A DNA stretch of 64,000 bases from Ophioderma brevispina (lineage: Eukaryota; Echinodermata; Ophiuroidea; Amphilepidida; Ophiodermatidae), in the NCBI GenBank assembly GCA_023653785.1, contig JAMKCH010002982.1:1-64000 (forward strand), in the 5' to 3' direction. The position numbers were made by a program, and so were the translations under genes. Each line of letters begins with the position of its first letter. Position 1 is the stretch's first letter. The notes below the pieces were generated by a model. That model saw only the letters and a program-made list of their open reading frames with translations, made no database searches and was not told the origin of the DNA. This document shows positions 1-10,743 of the stretch, piece by piece.

Positions 1-82
1 ACTTCACATGACGAGAAACCCCGAGCAACTGAGGAAACCGGCTACACTTCATCCACCTAGTGACCAGTGCTGGCAGTCATGC

Positions 83-421
83 AAGTTGGATCATTTAGTA
101 ATGTAGAAAATGGATAAAAATAAGAAATACTCACCAAGGTTGTGAGAGTGTCTATTTATGACATGTTACTTACGAATGATCCAACTAGTAACCCTCATCC
201 AGGCCCTTCCCGGCAAGTGGAGACTGAGGGAAGGTACAAAAATGAGCAAAGGATCTTGGATGCCAGTGAAGTTCATGGACCGCAGACTAGGCATGGGCGC
301 ACCGAAATGTTTAATGTGGCAATAGGGGTGTCTGACAGCCTTTTGAGCACAAAAAAATGCACTAGTTGGATCATTCGGAAGTATAATGTATAAAATAGAA
401 CAATCTCCACAACCTTGGTGA
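83..421. repeat. Foldback (inverted-repeat) element with partial extra copy
   Basis: Two arms of about 60 bp (131-191 and 361-421) are imperfect reverse complements. The outer tips CACCAAGGTTGTG (132-144) and CACAACCTTGGTG (408-420) match perfectly, and so do the inner ends CGAATGATCCAACTAGT and ACTAGTTGGATCATTCG. A third, degraded piece of the same arm starts at 83 (AGTTGGATCATT). The middle is about 170 bp with no recognisable coding content. This looks like a MITE or foldback transposon; no clear target duplication was seen. Confidence 0.7.
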
Positions 422-1404
422 GATAATTTTGTCATATCTTTAATAAACTAATGATAAATTGCTTTTCTTTCTTTTTTCTTTCTTTAGGAGAATTAACCAG
501 TGCATTGGAATGACTAAGAGGAACTACCAATAAAAGTCTTGTGAAATAGGCATTGATACACAAAACTACTTGGCAGGGAATGTGTGAGTATAGCAGCCAG
601 GGGCGTCAATTGCTACTAAATCGTAGTGGGGATAATATGAGGACTGAATATTTCTTAATGGTATTTGTGTTAGCATAGTGAAATTGGTCTCGTTTCCCCA
701 TCTGTAATTTGTTGTGTGCGTTTGTTTGTTTGTCTGTGTTAAAGTTTTGGTAAACCTTCAACAATTACTCATGCATGGACACCTTAACTGTAATTGCCAA
801 CCAAACTCGGGTCATAGGTGCACCATAGAGACTTGATGTCATGTTAGGGTTAAAGGTCCACATACCAAGTTCTAAGGGCATTAGAGGTCAAAACCCCTGT
901 GCCGAGAGGTTGACCAGGGCGTAGACGGGGGGGGGGGGGGGTGCGGGGTGCGATGTACCTACCCAAATCTCCAAAATTACACAAAAGGTCCACAAAAATG
1001 ATGGTGCGAAGCGAATAGAGCTAGGAAAAATGAGGGGTTTAGGCTTTTTTAGTCAAAATGGTCCACTTTAGTTGGGCAAAAAGATACACTGTTGCCAAAT
1101 TTACACCTCTATTGTGAAAAGGTTCACATTTTTTTTGTTTTTTTTTCTTTTTTTTTTTGGTTGGGGAAACAAGGTCCATTTGGAAAAATCTGCACCCCCA
1201 GCAAAAATCCTGGCTATGGGCATGCGAGGAGACCATGTTTTGAGAATTGCCTTGTGTTTTCCAAGCAGCTTAACCAGAACCATGCCTCACTGCGGCATAC
1301 ATTTTGAAGAAGTATATGACATTTGAAATGTGTACTTTGAAATAAAAATCTACCTATAGATTTGACTCAAATAGTCAATTGCAGGATGTCTTGTTTGCAT
1401 TACC
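422..1404. other. Non-coding stretch with G and T homopolymers
   Basis: No exon or known repeat was recognised. It holds a run of 15 G (927-941) and a T-rich tract around 1130-1160. Open frames here come from the low-complexity tract. Confidence 0.5.
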
Positions 1405-1600
1405 ATTTTGTTATCCCCCTGGAGCTTTAGCAGAAGGGGAAATTTGTCATAGCAAATCTGTTGGCGTCCGTCCTTCGGTCTCCGCATGTATCCGTCAAAC
1501 CCCTGACCCAATGTTGATGACACTTGACCACCACAGGACTTAGCGGGTTGCAAATTATTTCGAAAATTTGTGTAGCAGTTAACTTCAAAATGTGTAGCAT
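1405..1600 (-). mobile_element. Possible LINE 3'-end fragment (reverse orientation)
   Basis: The segment TTATCCCCCTGGAGCTTT near 1410 followed by AGCAGAAGGGG resembles the reverse complement of the tail of the LINE that ends near 57485 (ATCCCCCT and CAGGGGGAT motifs). It is followed by a CGTCCGTCC-type stretch comparable to the LINE's CA-rich 3' UTR. The match is short, so this is tentative. Confidence 0.3.
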
Positions 1601-2220
1601 ATTTGACGATGCGAAACAGGGGAATTGATGGTTGGCCTTAGATCTACCAGCTGATTGTGCTGTGCGACAGACAGGTTGTCTGTAGGCCAACGGTCAAAAG
1701 TCATACTCTTTGTATTTCGGCTTTGCTTTATTCCCCTGGAAAACATGGAAAAAACTCCTCTCTTACCAACTTTTAAGTCTTACCTCCCCAGGAAGAATGC
1801 GCAAAGTCTTTCTTAACCCACCAGGGGGATCTTGCAAGTTTTAACCCTTTCCCTGGATCCTTGCTAGGCACATTAAGGGGCCTACACACACATAGGGATA
1901 AAGATTTGATTGGCAATTACTGACCATCAATCAGCAAACACGTGTGGGCACATGAGATCATATCGGGTCAGTTTTCATTGATCAACGGCTCAAGGTGAGA
2001 CACTCGTGACTAGAAAATATAGGGTAGTCTGCGGTCAGAATTGCAATGTCTAGCTAGTTTTGAGTAAGGTTCAAGGTGAGGGCCTAAAACCATGGGAACC
2101 GCTGAAGCGAATCTGGGCTAGAAGTAGCCCAAAGTCCGGGATAAGTTTTAACTTGAATATTTTTTCTTTACCTACAGCTGGCGGTGTAATTTTAGCCCCT
2201 AATGAAAGATTAAGGTGCAA

Positions 2221-3072
2221 ACACACTGGAAGTGACTAGAACTCATCAGCAGCAGTAAAGGATTTGTGCACAATGTTGTAAGCGGAAAATGTGTAGAGGT
2301 ATAATATTGAGCAATACTCGGAACTTATTTTACAAACACACGGAAAGACTAGAACTCATCAGCAAGCAGTGAGAGGATTTGTGCACAAGACGTAAATATA
2401 CCCCAGACCCGAAGATCTCCCGAAAACGGCGTAACCACAATCTAGGTGCCCAAAAGTATTATAATGAGCACGCCTTCATTAACATAGTTTTTGGGCACCA
2501 CCATTTATGGTTTACGTATCTTCGTATTGGAAAGTCCTTTATGTCAATATTTATAGACACCGATTATTTTACTTTCGTCCCACTTATTGAGTGAAAACAA
2601 CAACACAACTTATGCCACATGCACTCACGGACTCAAATATCTCTTTTCCTACGGGCCAACATTACAAGGGTCATCTGGAGACTTTCTGTGCATTAGGGAT
2701 GCCAGAATCTTTTTTAGAACTAGTTTCTTCAATCGTTTGTTTTTCGCATAATTATGCAGAAAATCGGCCGATCAGACACTGGAACACTGGGGAAAATGCC
2801 ACATGGTAACAAAATGGTAACAGATCGCCGTGACGCGCAGATTTTGATATGCGTGTGCTTGCGCTCCAACGTGACGACACGCGCGTGCTTAAGCAGCAAC
2901 AACCACGGCGCGCAGTGTGTGAGAGAAAACGGTTACGGGCTTGGGCTATTCCATAATACACGCGATTCTCCTCTTGGTTTAATATTCCAGCTCTATGATT
3001 TGTGCACAATGTTGTAAGCGGAAAAATGTGTAGAAGGTATAATATTGAGACTAGACTCGGAAATATTTTGCG
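2221..3072. repeat. Direct repeats flanking a 0.66-kb insert-like segment
   Basis: A block of about 53 bp (2221-2273, ACTAGAACTCATCAGCA...GATTTGTGCACAA) recurs at 2335-2388. The next block (about 2262-2330, GATTTGTGCACAATGTTGTA onward) recurs at about 2998-3072 with few differences. The segment between holds an unusually CpG-rich patch (about 2825-2915). It could be a local duplication or an insertion flanked by duplicated sequence. No coding exon was recognised. Confidence 0.6.
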
Positions 3073-3178
3073 TTTGGACTGTCAGCCCTGGGTGTAATAT
3101 GTGCAGTATTTTGTATGTTCTATTTTGGTTGAGTTTGGCAAAATGATCTCATTTGAAAAGGTGTTTCTTCAATATTAA

Positions 3179-3726
3179 AGGGATTAGCAGCGATATTGCG
3201 AGAGAATCGAAAAATGTGGAAATGCATTTGTTTTAACTTATAAATCAGGGATAAGTGTGTACAATTCCATATAACTGCTTTAATGTAGAAACAAACCACC
3301 AAATAGTGAAAAAAATGAAGTATTTGAGGAAATTTGTCATACCGTCTCCCGCAAATAGAAATACAGCGATGACATCTCAAAATCTACAATAAACAGCTGA
3401 TTGTGGTTTACACGAGCACAGAATAACCAAAGATCAATAATGTTTATGTTTGAGGTCAAACTGTATTGATCATGGTGCACAATATCACGCTTAAAATCTG
3501 GGATATTCACCGAGAAAGGCTTTTTTGATCGCAAGTGGGAATTTTGATACGCACGTATAGAAATTAAAGAATCAGATAAAAAGTACTGCCTTGTCTTTAA
3601 TACACGGATTTCACGCCAACCACTTGCAGGTTATGTTTGCATATCCATGCCAGTAACAAAAATACAAAAATATGAATTTTGATGATTTTTTCGATGTTTC
3701 GGATTAGCAAATCGCTGCTAATCCCT
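3179..3726. mobile_element. MITE family 1, copy 1 (TTAA-flanked)
   Basis: This 548-bp element has terminal inverted repeats AGGGATTAGCAGCGAT / ATCGCTGCTAATCCCT. It is flanked on both sides by TTAA (3175-3178, 3727-3730). A second, diverged full-length copy lies at 17720-18256. No transposase frame is present, so it is non-autonomous. TTAA flanks are typical of piggyBac-type insertion, but a TA duplication plus a longer terminal repeat cannot be excluded because the bases are palindromic. Confidence 0.85.
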
Positions 3727-3973
3727 TTAACCAAACTTAGTGATAGCTTGATAGTAATCTTTGAGTAGGGGTCATCTTGGGGTCAAATAAGAATAGATCA
3801 AATCAATTTTGGTTATGTCAAATTTGAAGTGCTCTCATTGGAAAAGACAAACTTCAGTAACAAATGGCATAGTTAATCAATAACATATTGCTAACAGTTA
3901 CGTGTATTGTGAATGCATTTTGACATTCTGCATTTTCAAACATATGCAAATCAGTTGATTGATCTTCAAGGGC

Positions 3974-4269
3974 AGAGATGTAACTTTTCCAGAAATTTCC
4001 AGATTTCTGGATTTTTGGCCATACAAAAATCCGGAAATGTAAAAAAAAAAAATCCTGAGATCAAAGTGTTAATGATAAAGGTAGAAATCCATCAGAAACC
4101 AAGTTTTAATAGTACCAATTTATTTTAGAGAAGGGCTCTTGTACCCAAAAGTCTCTTAAGAAAATATGTTCCCTGGATCTTTGCTGGATGCTTTGCTAAA
4201 ATTTGGTCTTGTTGTCGGTTCAAATTTTGGATTTTTAGGAAACGGGACTACTCCTCTGTTACATCTCTG
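3974..4269. mobile_element. hAT-type MITE, copy 1
   Basis: The ends are CAGAGATGTAAC (3974-3985) and GTTACATCTCTG (4258-4269), a hAT-like CAGNGNTG terminus. The flanks CAAGGGC (3967-3973) and CAAGGGG (4270-4276) look like a slightly damaged target duplication. A diverged copy lies at about 8626-8912. It has no coding capacity. Confidence 0.7.
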
Positions 4270-4276
4270 CAAGGGG

Positions 4277-5514
4277 GTTTCTTTTGGCATTCTCTCTCTC
4301 TTTTTTGTGGACTTGTGTGTGGTTTATAAATGTAATGAATCAAACTCTGTAGTATTAGAAAAACTATGTAGGATCACATTTCTCAAACAATATCGCTAAT
4401 AAGCTTTCAAGAGAGAAAAGAAGCATAACAAAAGCAAATGGCACTACTGATTTATGCCAGTTTCAAGGAATTACACATTCTAGACCTGTTCCACAGGATT
4501 TTTCAAGAGAGCAAATGTAGATCACAGAAAGACAGTTCATTGTCCTTAATTTTTTTTTTGTGAGAGATAATCTGCTCTTATTTTTCACTTGGACTATTAC
4601 AAGGTTCAACTGTAAACCCATAAATAATGCCAAAGATGTTATTTGTACCATCTTGTAACAAATGCAATGCATATTTCCTTGTTCCATGATCCAATGCTGA
4701 TGATATATTCCCCATCCCTGTAAACTTACAAAAGTCGTATATCAAATTTCCATTAATGAGCTTAAGGACCATTCATACATCACTGCATTGTCCATTGCAT
4801 TGGCTGATATATCTATCACTTTCTGCCACAACTCAACACCACTCACTACAGATCCAGTTGAAATGAATTGAACTTTATTGTGGTAACGCGGTGCAATATT
4901 TTGGGTAGAGACTGAAATTTTGCATATATGCAACTCACCACAATGCAGACATGGTGAAGTATGAAGGAACCCTTAGAAGTTACTATAATCCAGGGGGTAG
5001 GACACAATCTGCTCGATATGGGCATTGGGGATTTCCAAACGGAAATATGGGGAACTGCTACGTGCATTTACTATGGCAGTCTCTGTCTCAGTTTCATTAC
5101 AAAATCTCCTCTTAAACCTTAGTTCAATACGTGTTAGTAATATCATGATAATTCTGGAATAAATAATTGACTTCAAATCCGTCGAGGTTAGTGGATTAAC
5201 CTCGCTGCAAAATAGTGTAATTTCCAATAATGGTCATTTAGATTTAAATATTTGTGACCAGGTCTAGCCTTTAGTCAAGTCTGTGTGTGACCATTCGATA
5301 TGCATAAGAGCACCCTCCTACAGTTAAGTCTTTGAAAAAGACTAGCACGCTGGAAGTTGATGCCGTTTTGAATCAAGCTCATTGTTTCAAATTCGCTGTT
5401 GCTGTTAGGTTGGCATGTCCTACCCCCTGCCATTGATATGCACTGATTATTTAGGTTGTAACTTGCCAATGTTGTAACTCTCTCTTTTGTTCCTATATCT
5501 ACTTTGTTTTTCAG
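4277..5514. other. Non-coding stretch, possible MITE end
   Basis: No exon was recognised. Near 4765, TTAAGGACCATTCATAC resembles the terminus of the palindromic MITE at 33394-33559 and may be a partial copy. The rest is AT-rich intron-like or intergenic DNA ending in the T-rich tract before the acceptor at 5514. Confidence 0.4.
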
Positions 5515-5573
5515 ATGATGCCTGACGTCAGAGGGTCTCTATTCGGCTCCAATCCAAACCGCAAATTTTACGA
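5515..5573 (+). CDS. Candidate short exon (unidentified protein)
   Basis: A pyrimidine-rich acceptor (ACTTTGTTTTTCAG, ending at 5514) precedes 59 open bases and a GTGAGG donor at 5574. Read from the first base it gives MMPDVRGSLFGSNPNRKFY. The peptide pattern P-x-x-R-x-x-L-F-G-x-x-P resembles that of the candidate exon at 7551-7595. The two may be duplicated, possibly alternative, exons of one gene. The protein family is not recognised. Short length makes a chance match possible, and no flanking exon could be linked. Confidence 0.3.
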
Positions 5574-6542
5574 GTGAGGATTTGCAGTTTTTCCCCAAAC
5601 CTTGCTACTAACATGTATCTTCACCCATTCATTTTCTCATAATATAAAAGAAAGAATCTGGAAACTGTTTTAGTTTAATTAATTTAACATTGTTTTAAAA
5701 CGTTTATTTACGAGTTTGGGTTTAAGTTTATATTTAATTAGTAGTGACCTCTAAGAATTTTTTTTCACTGTGAGATATAATGTAACAGAGCTTCTCTTAG
5801 GAGATAATACCACTCAACAAGGTGATGGAAACAAGGAGTAGGATATGTATTCTTTAACTCTCTAAACTTTCATACAGCATTTCTGATTGGCTGATTACAT
5901 CATGTATTCATTTGAATAACCAATTGAAATGCAGCTTAAAGCTCTAGCTCCCTTCAGCCCTTCTACCATTCTTACCACTTTGCTGTTAGGCTAAAAAATC
6001 ACACAAGTTAATTTTGACTAATCAGCAGTTCACACATCATTAGGAGATTCCGCGTTTGTGATTGGTCGAGAGCCGGTCATAAACAACGTTTAATGCCCTG
6101 CAGTAATCGATTTCTGATCACTTTTGGGGTGGCATGTAGAAAGAGGTAGACATGTGTACAATGAGCATGGTTGCTACGGCTATTATTGCCTCAAAATAAA
6201 TATTGAAGCCCAATATACTTGACTATTAATAACAAAAAATATTTTTCAGAATATGTGTTGAATAAAACACAAAACATGCTTTCAAATATTTTGCATGTTA
6301 GTGCACATTCGAAGCACACCCTATTCGGTAATGGAACATCCCATTTGATACATCGATCGTGCTATTTTTCTCAAGGGTGAAGAAGACGAAAACATGACAT
6401 GAAAAGAGTGACTTGAAGCTGATTTTGGAGGATTTAAGGTACAAAAATGCAAAATAATGATGTGTGAAAGGGGTTCATTCATGGATTTTCATGAGTAAAC
6501 GCTTGTTTTGGCCCTCGGGCAGGCCGGCGGGGGTCGCTTCGC
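5574..6542. other. Intron-like AT-rich stretch
   Basis: No exon or known repeat was recognised. It contains runs of T and A and ordinary unique-looking sequence, and ends in a GC-richer patch (about 6510-6545) beside the palindromic MITE. Confidence 0.4.
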
Positions 6543-6792
6543 GGGAGTCTAACTTTAGAATCCAGGTTTAAACCAGGGTTAGTCCTACTTGAGTGGACCT
6601 TTTTACTTTCAACATACTCTGAAGGTGTTCCGTAACGGGTGAGAAAATTCCTCATGGATGGGCCGAAATGGCCTATCCATGAGGAATTGTCTCACCCGTT
6701 ACATTTAAATTTCACAGTACTTTGAAAGGAAAAAAAGGTCCACTTGTGTAGGACTATCCCTGGTTTAAACCCAGGTCTGAAGTTAGACTCCC
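6543..6792. mobile_element. Palindromic MITE family 2, copy 1
   Basis: This 250-bp element is almost a complete palindrome: GGGAGTCTAACTTTAGA at the left end and TCTGAAGTTAGACTCCC at the right. Internal matching blocks include AACCAGGGTTAGTCCTAC / GTAGGACTATCCCTGGTT and CGTAACGGGTGAGA / TCTCACCCGTTAC. Three more copies lie at 9021-9274, 9704-9945 and 10331-10573. It would fold into one long hairpin and has no coding potential. Confidence 0.9.
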
Positions 6793-6848
6793 TTTCAGAA
6801 TACCAGCCATGGAGTTTAAAGGTCTACTCTAAGACAATTCATTATGTG

Positions 6849-6912
6849 ATTGCAATGTGCAATAGCTGCCATGTATAAGGATTGCAATGTGCAATAGCTG
6901 CCATGTATAAGG
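6849..6912. repeat. 32-bp exact tandem duplication
   Basis: Two identical adjacent 32-bp units (starting ATTGCAATGTGCAATAGCTG) lie at 6849-6880 and 6881-6912. The related element at 27.9 kb carries a single diverged unit. Confidence 0.95.
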
Positions 6913-6937
6913 ATAACTCTTAATTTATCTTTCCTTG

Positions 6938-7007
6938 AGTCAATGGATCTTGAAATGGTTCTTCAAGTGACTTGTTGCCTGAAGAACCATTTCAAGATCC
7001 ATTGACT
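6938..7007. repeat. Perfect 28-bp-stem hairpin inside a dispersed element
   Basis: The arm 6938-6965 (AGTCAATGGATCTTGAAATG...) and the arm 6980-7007 are perfect reverse complements separated by a 14-base loop. The surrounding sequence (about 6885-7060) is repeated in diverged form at about 27900-28090, where the stem is decayed. It is most simply the centre of a MITE. A transcribed hairpin RNA is possible but nothing here shows it. Confidence 0.85.
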
Positions 7008-7550
7008 AAAGACTTGGCATAGTAGTATGTTTGATGGGAATTTCTCACATACGGTATCTATCAATTCCAATGTTTAACTTGAATCACATTATCATTTGTT
7101 TGCCTTAAATACACTGCCCTAAGTAAAAAAAATAATAATAAAATGGTGTGTTTGAAGCTTTATCACAGTAATATATAAGAGCAGGTTTAGAGTTTAAAGC
7201 TTCAGTTTAATGAAATGAGTTACTGGGAAGAGTGGGAAAGTGACTTGACTATTTATCTTATATCTCACCGTGAATTTTATAAGTTATATTTATTTAAACC
7301 AACTTCAATCCTAGACTTTTAGTATTAGTTTAAAAAAATTGTTAAAAGAATTGAGGTTCATCCAAATTCTAATTTTAATTCTGATTTTGTTTTTTGAAAG
7401 TAAATTATTTTGTTTCCACATTTTGGCCTTTTGTTCTTGTCTCTTTTCCGTATATCAAATTTGCAGATGCCGAGTTCCCTCCCCACAGAAATACTCCTCA
7501 CATTTGTTTGCAGGTTTTAACATCTTCAACTTCTTTTTTTTTCATTTCAG

Positions 7551-7595
7551 ATGACCCTTCCATTCGAGAGACCAATGTTTGGTGGTACTCCAACC
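7551..7595 (+). CDS. Candidate short exon (unidentified protein)
   Basis: A strong acceptor (TTCTTTTTTTTTCATTTCAG, ending at 7550) is followed by 45 open bases and a near-consensus donor, GTAAGT, at 7596. Read from the first base the peptide is MTLPFERPMFGGTPT. It resembles the peptide of 5515-5573 (P-x-x-R-x-F-G-x-x-P pattern). The exon length is a multiple of three. The alternative frame (DPSIRETNVWWYSNRKFG) is also open and continues past the donor, so the coding frame is not certain. The product is not recognised. Intron sequence on both sides is AT-rich. Confidence 0.4.
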
Positions 7596-8625
7596 GTAAG
7601 TTTGGAAGACGCGGTCTCGGACTACAAGCGTATTCCTATCTTCCTCATCATTCTTCTTATATCAGAAACGTTTCTCTGCAAAAAAAAAAGAATTTCCTTT
7701 GAAATTTGGCAATTAAATATTAGTCAAGATTGGTTTGATAGGAATAGAGCATCTAGATGGTCTGAGATCGTGTTTAGCACTTTAACTTTGTGTTATTGCA
7801 TGTATATATTATGCCTTTTCAGAGGCTCTTTACATGAAAAGTGACCAAAAGTGGACAGGGACTTTTTTTGAGATGGCCCATTCCGTTGGCTTGCACATAA
7901 CAAAATCTAAAACTCTCTAACTCATTTTAACTGTTATTTTAAATGTGTTTAGCATATTTGTCTATCTTACGTACCTACTTAAGAATTTAGCTGGATAAAG
8001 AATAGTGTTTGTGTGCAAAGCTGTTATTTCTTTGCCCGTTGGGCTGTATGTGTCCAATCCCACAAGTTCACGACTTTGTCTTGATTTAAGATTCAATCAT
8101 TTCACTGGACCTCGTCCACACCTGCTTTTGAAATTTATGGTGTCCAGAAAAATGTGGTGCGTATTCGGACTCCCCAACTCTCCAGAAGTCAACCACAATC
8201 ACCCGAGTCTGTCATTTGACTGATATTTGTGCCACAAATTATATTCAGGGTTCTCATTGTTTTAGGTGAAGGGTCGAGATCCGAACACATTTGAAAGTTC
8301 CCCTACTTGAAGAGCCACTACCCTGATTTGTTATTCTTTCCTTTTATATTTTAAGCAAGATCGAAGGCAAAATGATGTTTGGCGTGCTGAATTTGGCCTG
8401 GCGGCCGCCTAGCATTGAGACCTGTGTAGTACAAACAAGATTGAAGTGATTCACAGTGATTCACTCATTGTTTAATCGGTTCACATTTTCTCCAGTCATC
8501 CAGGCAATACCCCTGGATGGAAGGCCGTTCTTTGAATGTTTTTATTAACATCCTTTACTGGAGAAAAATGTAAGAACCCTGCATTTCATTGTATTTGTCA
8601 CCTGATCTCATTCCTTGTACCATTT
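7596..8625. other. Intron-like stretch
   Basis: Nothing recognised beyond AT-rich unique sequence. The open frames (for example 7551-7844) run through the donor and look like read-through of intron. Confidence 0.4.
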
Positions 8626-8912
8626 CCAATGACTTCGACTTCCGGATTTTTGACCCTAAATAAAACAATTCCGGATATTTAAAAAAAAAAAAAATTTCAC
8701 TTCCTGAAGATCAAGTTTTATTGATAAAGGTAAACCTGCAATCAAAACCAGTTTTAAGTACCAATTATTTTAGAGAAGGGGTCTTGTCAGCCCTAAAGCA
8801 CCTAAGAAAATACATTCCCCGGGCTTCACTGGGTGCACCTAAAATTTGGCCTTCCGTCGTATCAAATTTTGGATTTTCAGGAAAATGGGACTACTCCTCT
8901 CTTGCATCTCTG
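8626..8912. mobile_element. hAT-type MITE, copy 2 (degraded left end)
   Basis: This is aligned by eye along its whole length with 3974-4269: a shared CCGGATTTTTG block, an A-run, GATAAAGGTA, CCAATTATTTTAGAGAAGGG, CAAATTTTGGATTTT and GGGACTACTCCTCT. The right terminus is CTTGCATCTCTG; the left terminus is decayed. Confidence 0.75.
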
Positions 8913-9020
8913 AAGCATATAACCAAAGAACATGTTAAGACTTCAGATTCATGAATCTCCTTGTTACTACAATTTTACAATGTTGTGGGGAATATAAATG
9001 CGAGACCTGTTATTCTGAAA

Positions 9021-9274
9021 GGAATTCCACCTTTAGGCCTGGTTGTTCAAACCAGGGTTAGTCTTACAAGAGTGGGCCCTTTTTTTCCTTTCCCTTCAAA
9101 TACTGTGAAGTTAAATGTAGCGGGTGAGAAATTCCTCACATGATTGGTCTTTTTGGCCCATCCATGAGAATTTTTCTCACCTGTTACAGTACATTTTAGA
9201 GTATGTTTGGAAGGAAAAAGGTCCACTCCTGTAGATAAACCCTGGTTTAAACCCTGTCTAAAGTGAAGACTCCC
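9021..9274. mobile_element. Palindromic MITE family 2, copy 2
   Basis: The same foldback structure as 6543-6792, with diverged ends (GGAATTCCACCTTTAGG / CTAAAGTGAAGACTCCC) and the internal AAACCAGGGTTAGTCTTAC and GGGTGAGA blocks conserved. Confidence 0.8.
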
Positions 9275-9364
9275 TTCAGATACAGCCATAGACTCTCTAT
9301 TCAGCGTGAACCATTCAAGATAATGATGTATCTGATTATGCTATCAGCTGTTTTAATTGTGGGA

Positions 9365-9572
9365 TACACTGTAGAAGTGGAAATTTTCGTGAGGTTTTTA
9401 TTTTTCGCTGAGTGACAATAAACACAACTAACACTCCCAAAAATCAACTTTTTCCAATAGATATATTTATTGCAGTTGATGTCATAAACTGGGTTAATTT
9501 AAATTCTTGCGCATTCGGCAAACTGTTAAAATCGCAAAAAATATCTGTACGCGGAAATTTCCACTTATACGT
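9365..9572. mobile_element. MITE with GTAGAAGTGGAAATTT termini
   Basis: Terminal inverted repeats TACACTGTAGAAGTGGAAATTT and AAATTTCCACTTATACGTA enclose about 208 bp. TGGGA directly flanks both ends (before 9365 and after 9572), a possible 5-bp target duplication. No coding capacity. Confidence 0.65.
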
Positions 9573-9703
9573 ATGGGAAATCTGCTTTCAGTTGACTATA
9601 TTCAATTTTATGTTTATCTTTTCTAACTTAAATCAAACCTGCCCTCTCCCAATTGTGTACACGGCCATAGAAAACATCACTACTTAAAACGGCTGCTATC
9701 CAA

Positions 9704-9945
9704 AGGATCTAACTTAGTCCTGGGTTTAAACCATGGTTATTGCCTACATAGTGGACCTTTTTTCTTCTTTCAACTACTCTGAAAGTTAAAAAGACGGATG
9801 AGAAATCCCCATGGATTGACCTGAATGGGTCATCTGTGAGGAATTTTTCACCCATTACAGTAAACCTTAGAGTTTTTGAAAGGAAAAAGGGTCACTCATG
9901 TAGACTACCCTGGTCTTAAAAACCCGGGACTAAAGTTAGACTCCC
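9704..9945. mobile_element. Palindromic MITE family 2, copy 3
   Basis: Ends GGATCTAACTTAGTCC / GGGACTAAAGTTAGACTCCC with palindromic interior blocks as in 6543-6792. It lies in the first unit of the 490-bp duplication. Confidence 0.85.
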
Positions 9946-10118
9946 TCCATTAGAACCTAATGATGAGAACTATCAAGAAGTTTAAATAAGATTGTTGTAA
10001 TACTAATATATTGGTAACAAGTTGGGCTAACTACTAAAGAGGTGTACAGGTTCTTTAGATTTCCTATTTCATAAACAAGTTGAAGCTAATTAAATGCATA
10101 CCTATAGGTTTATATAGT

Positions 10119-10252
10119 AGAGTAGATATGTGCATGAATTGTGCACTTGGTGATAAAAGCATGAAATTTGGCACACAGTTTGGGCATGTTCTAAGAAGGA
10201 TTTTTGGCTATAGGGGCATCGCAGATTTTTCGTGAAAAAAAAAAAAAAAAAA
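10119..10252. repeat. Spacer with dispersed repeat motif and poly(A)
   Basis: It contains GATAAAAGCATGAAATTTGG inside a block (about 10138-10180) that is also seen at 46221-46260 and, reverse-complemented, at about 50485-50530. It ends in a run of about 20 A. Confidence 0.5.
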
Positions 10253-10330
10253 AATCAAACCTGCCCTCTCCCAATTGTGTACACGGCCATAGAAAAACAT
10301 CACTAACTTAAAAAGGCTGCTATTCTCAAA

Positions 10331-10573
10331 GGAAGTCTAACTTAGTCCTGGGTTTAAACCATGGTTAGTCCTACATGAGTGGACCTTTTTTCTTTCAACA
10401 TACTCTGAAAGTTAAAAATACGGATGAGAAAATTCCCCATGGATGGACCTGAATGGGTCATCTGTGAGGAATTTTTCACCCATTACAGCAAACCTTAGAG
10501 TATTTTGAAAGGAAAAAGGTCCACTCATGTAGGACTAACCCTGGTTTAAACCTGGATCTAAAGTTAGACTCCC
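10331..10573. mobile_element. Palindromic MITE family 2, copy 4
   Basis: The duplicate of copy 3, created with the 490-bp segmental duplication; ends GGAAGTCTAACTTAGTCC / AAAGTTAGACTCCC. Confidence 0.85.
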
Positions 10574-10743
10574 TCCATTATGAAACATAATGATGAGAAC
10601 TTCAAGAGTTTAAAATAAGAATGTTGTATTACTAATAATTTGTAACAAGTTGGCTAACTACTAAAGAGGTGTACAGGTTCTTTAGATTTCCTATTTCATA
10701 AACAAGTTGAAGCTAATTAAATGCATACATATAGGTTTATACA

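Larger units (their letters stand above)
9631..10743. repeat. Tandem segmental duplication, about 490 bp x 2
   Basis: Segment 9631-10118 is repeated at 10253-10743 with small indels and substitutions. Each copy begins AATCAAACCTGCCCTCTCCC, contains a family-2 palindromic MITE, and ends in ATAGGTTTAT. The 134-bp spacer (10119-10252) ends in a run of about 20 A directly before the second copy. It may be a real duplication or a collapsed/expanded allele join in the assembly. Confidence 0.9.
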
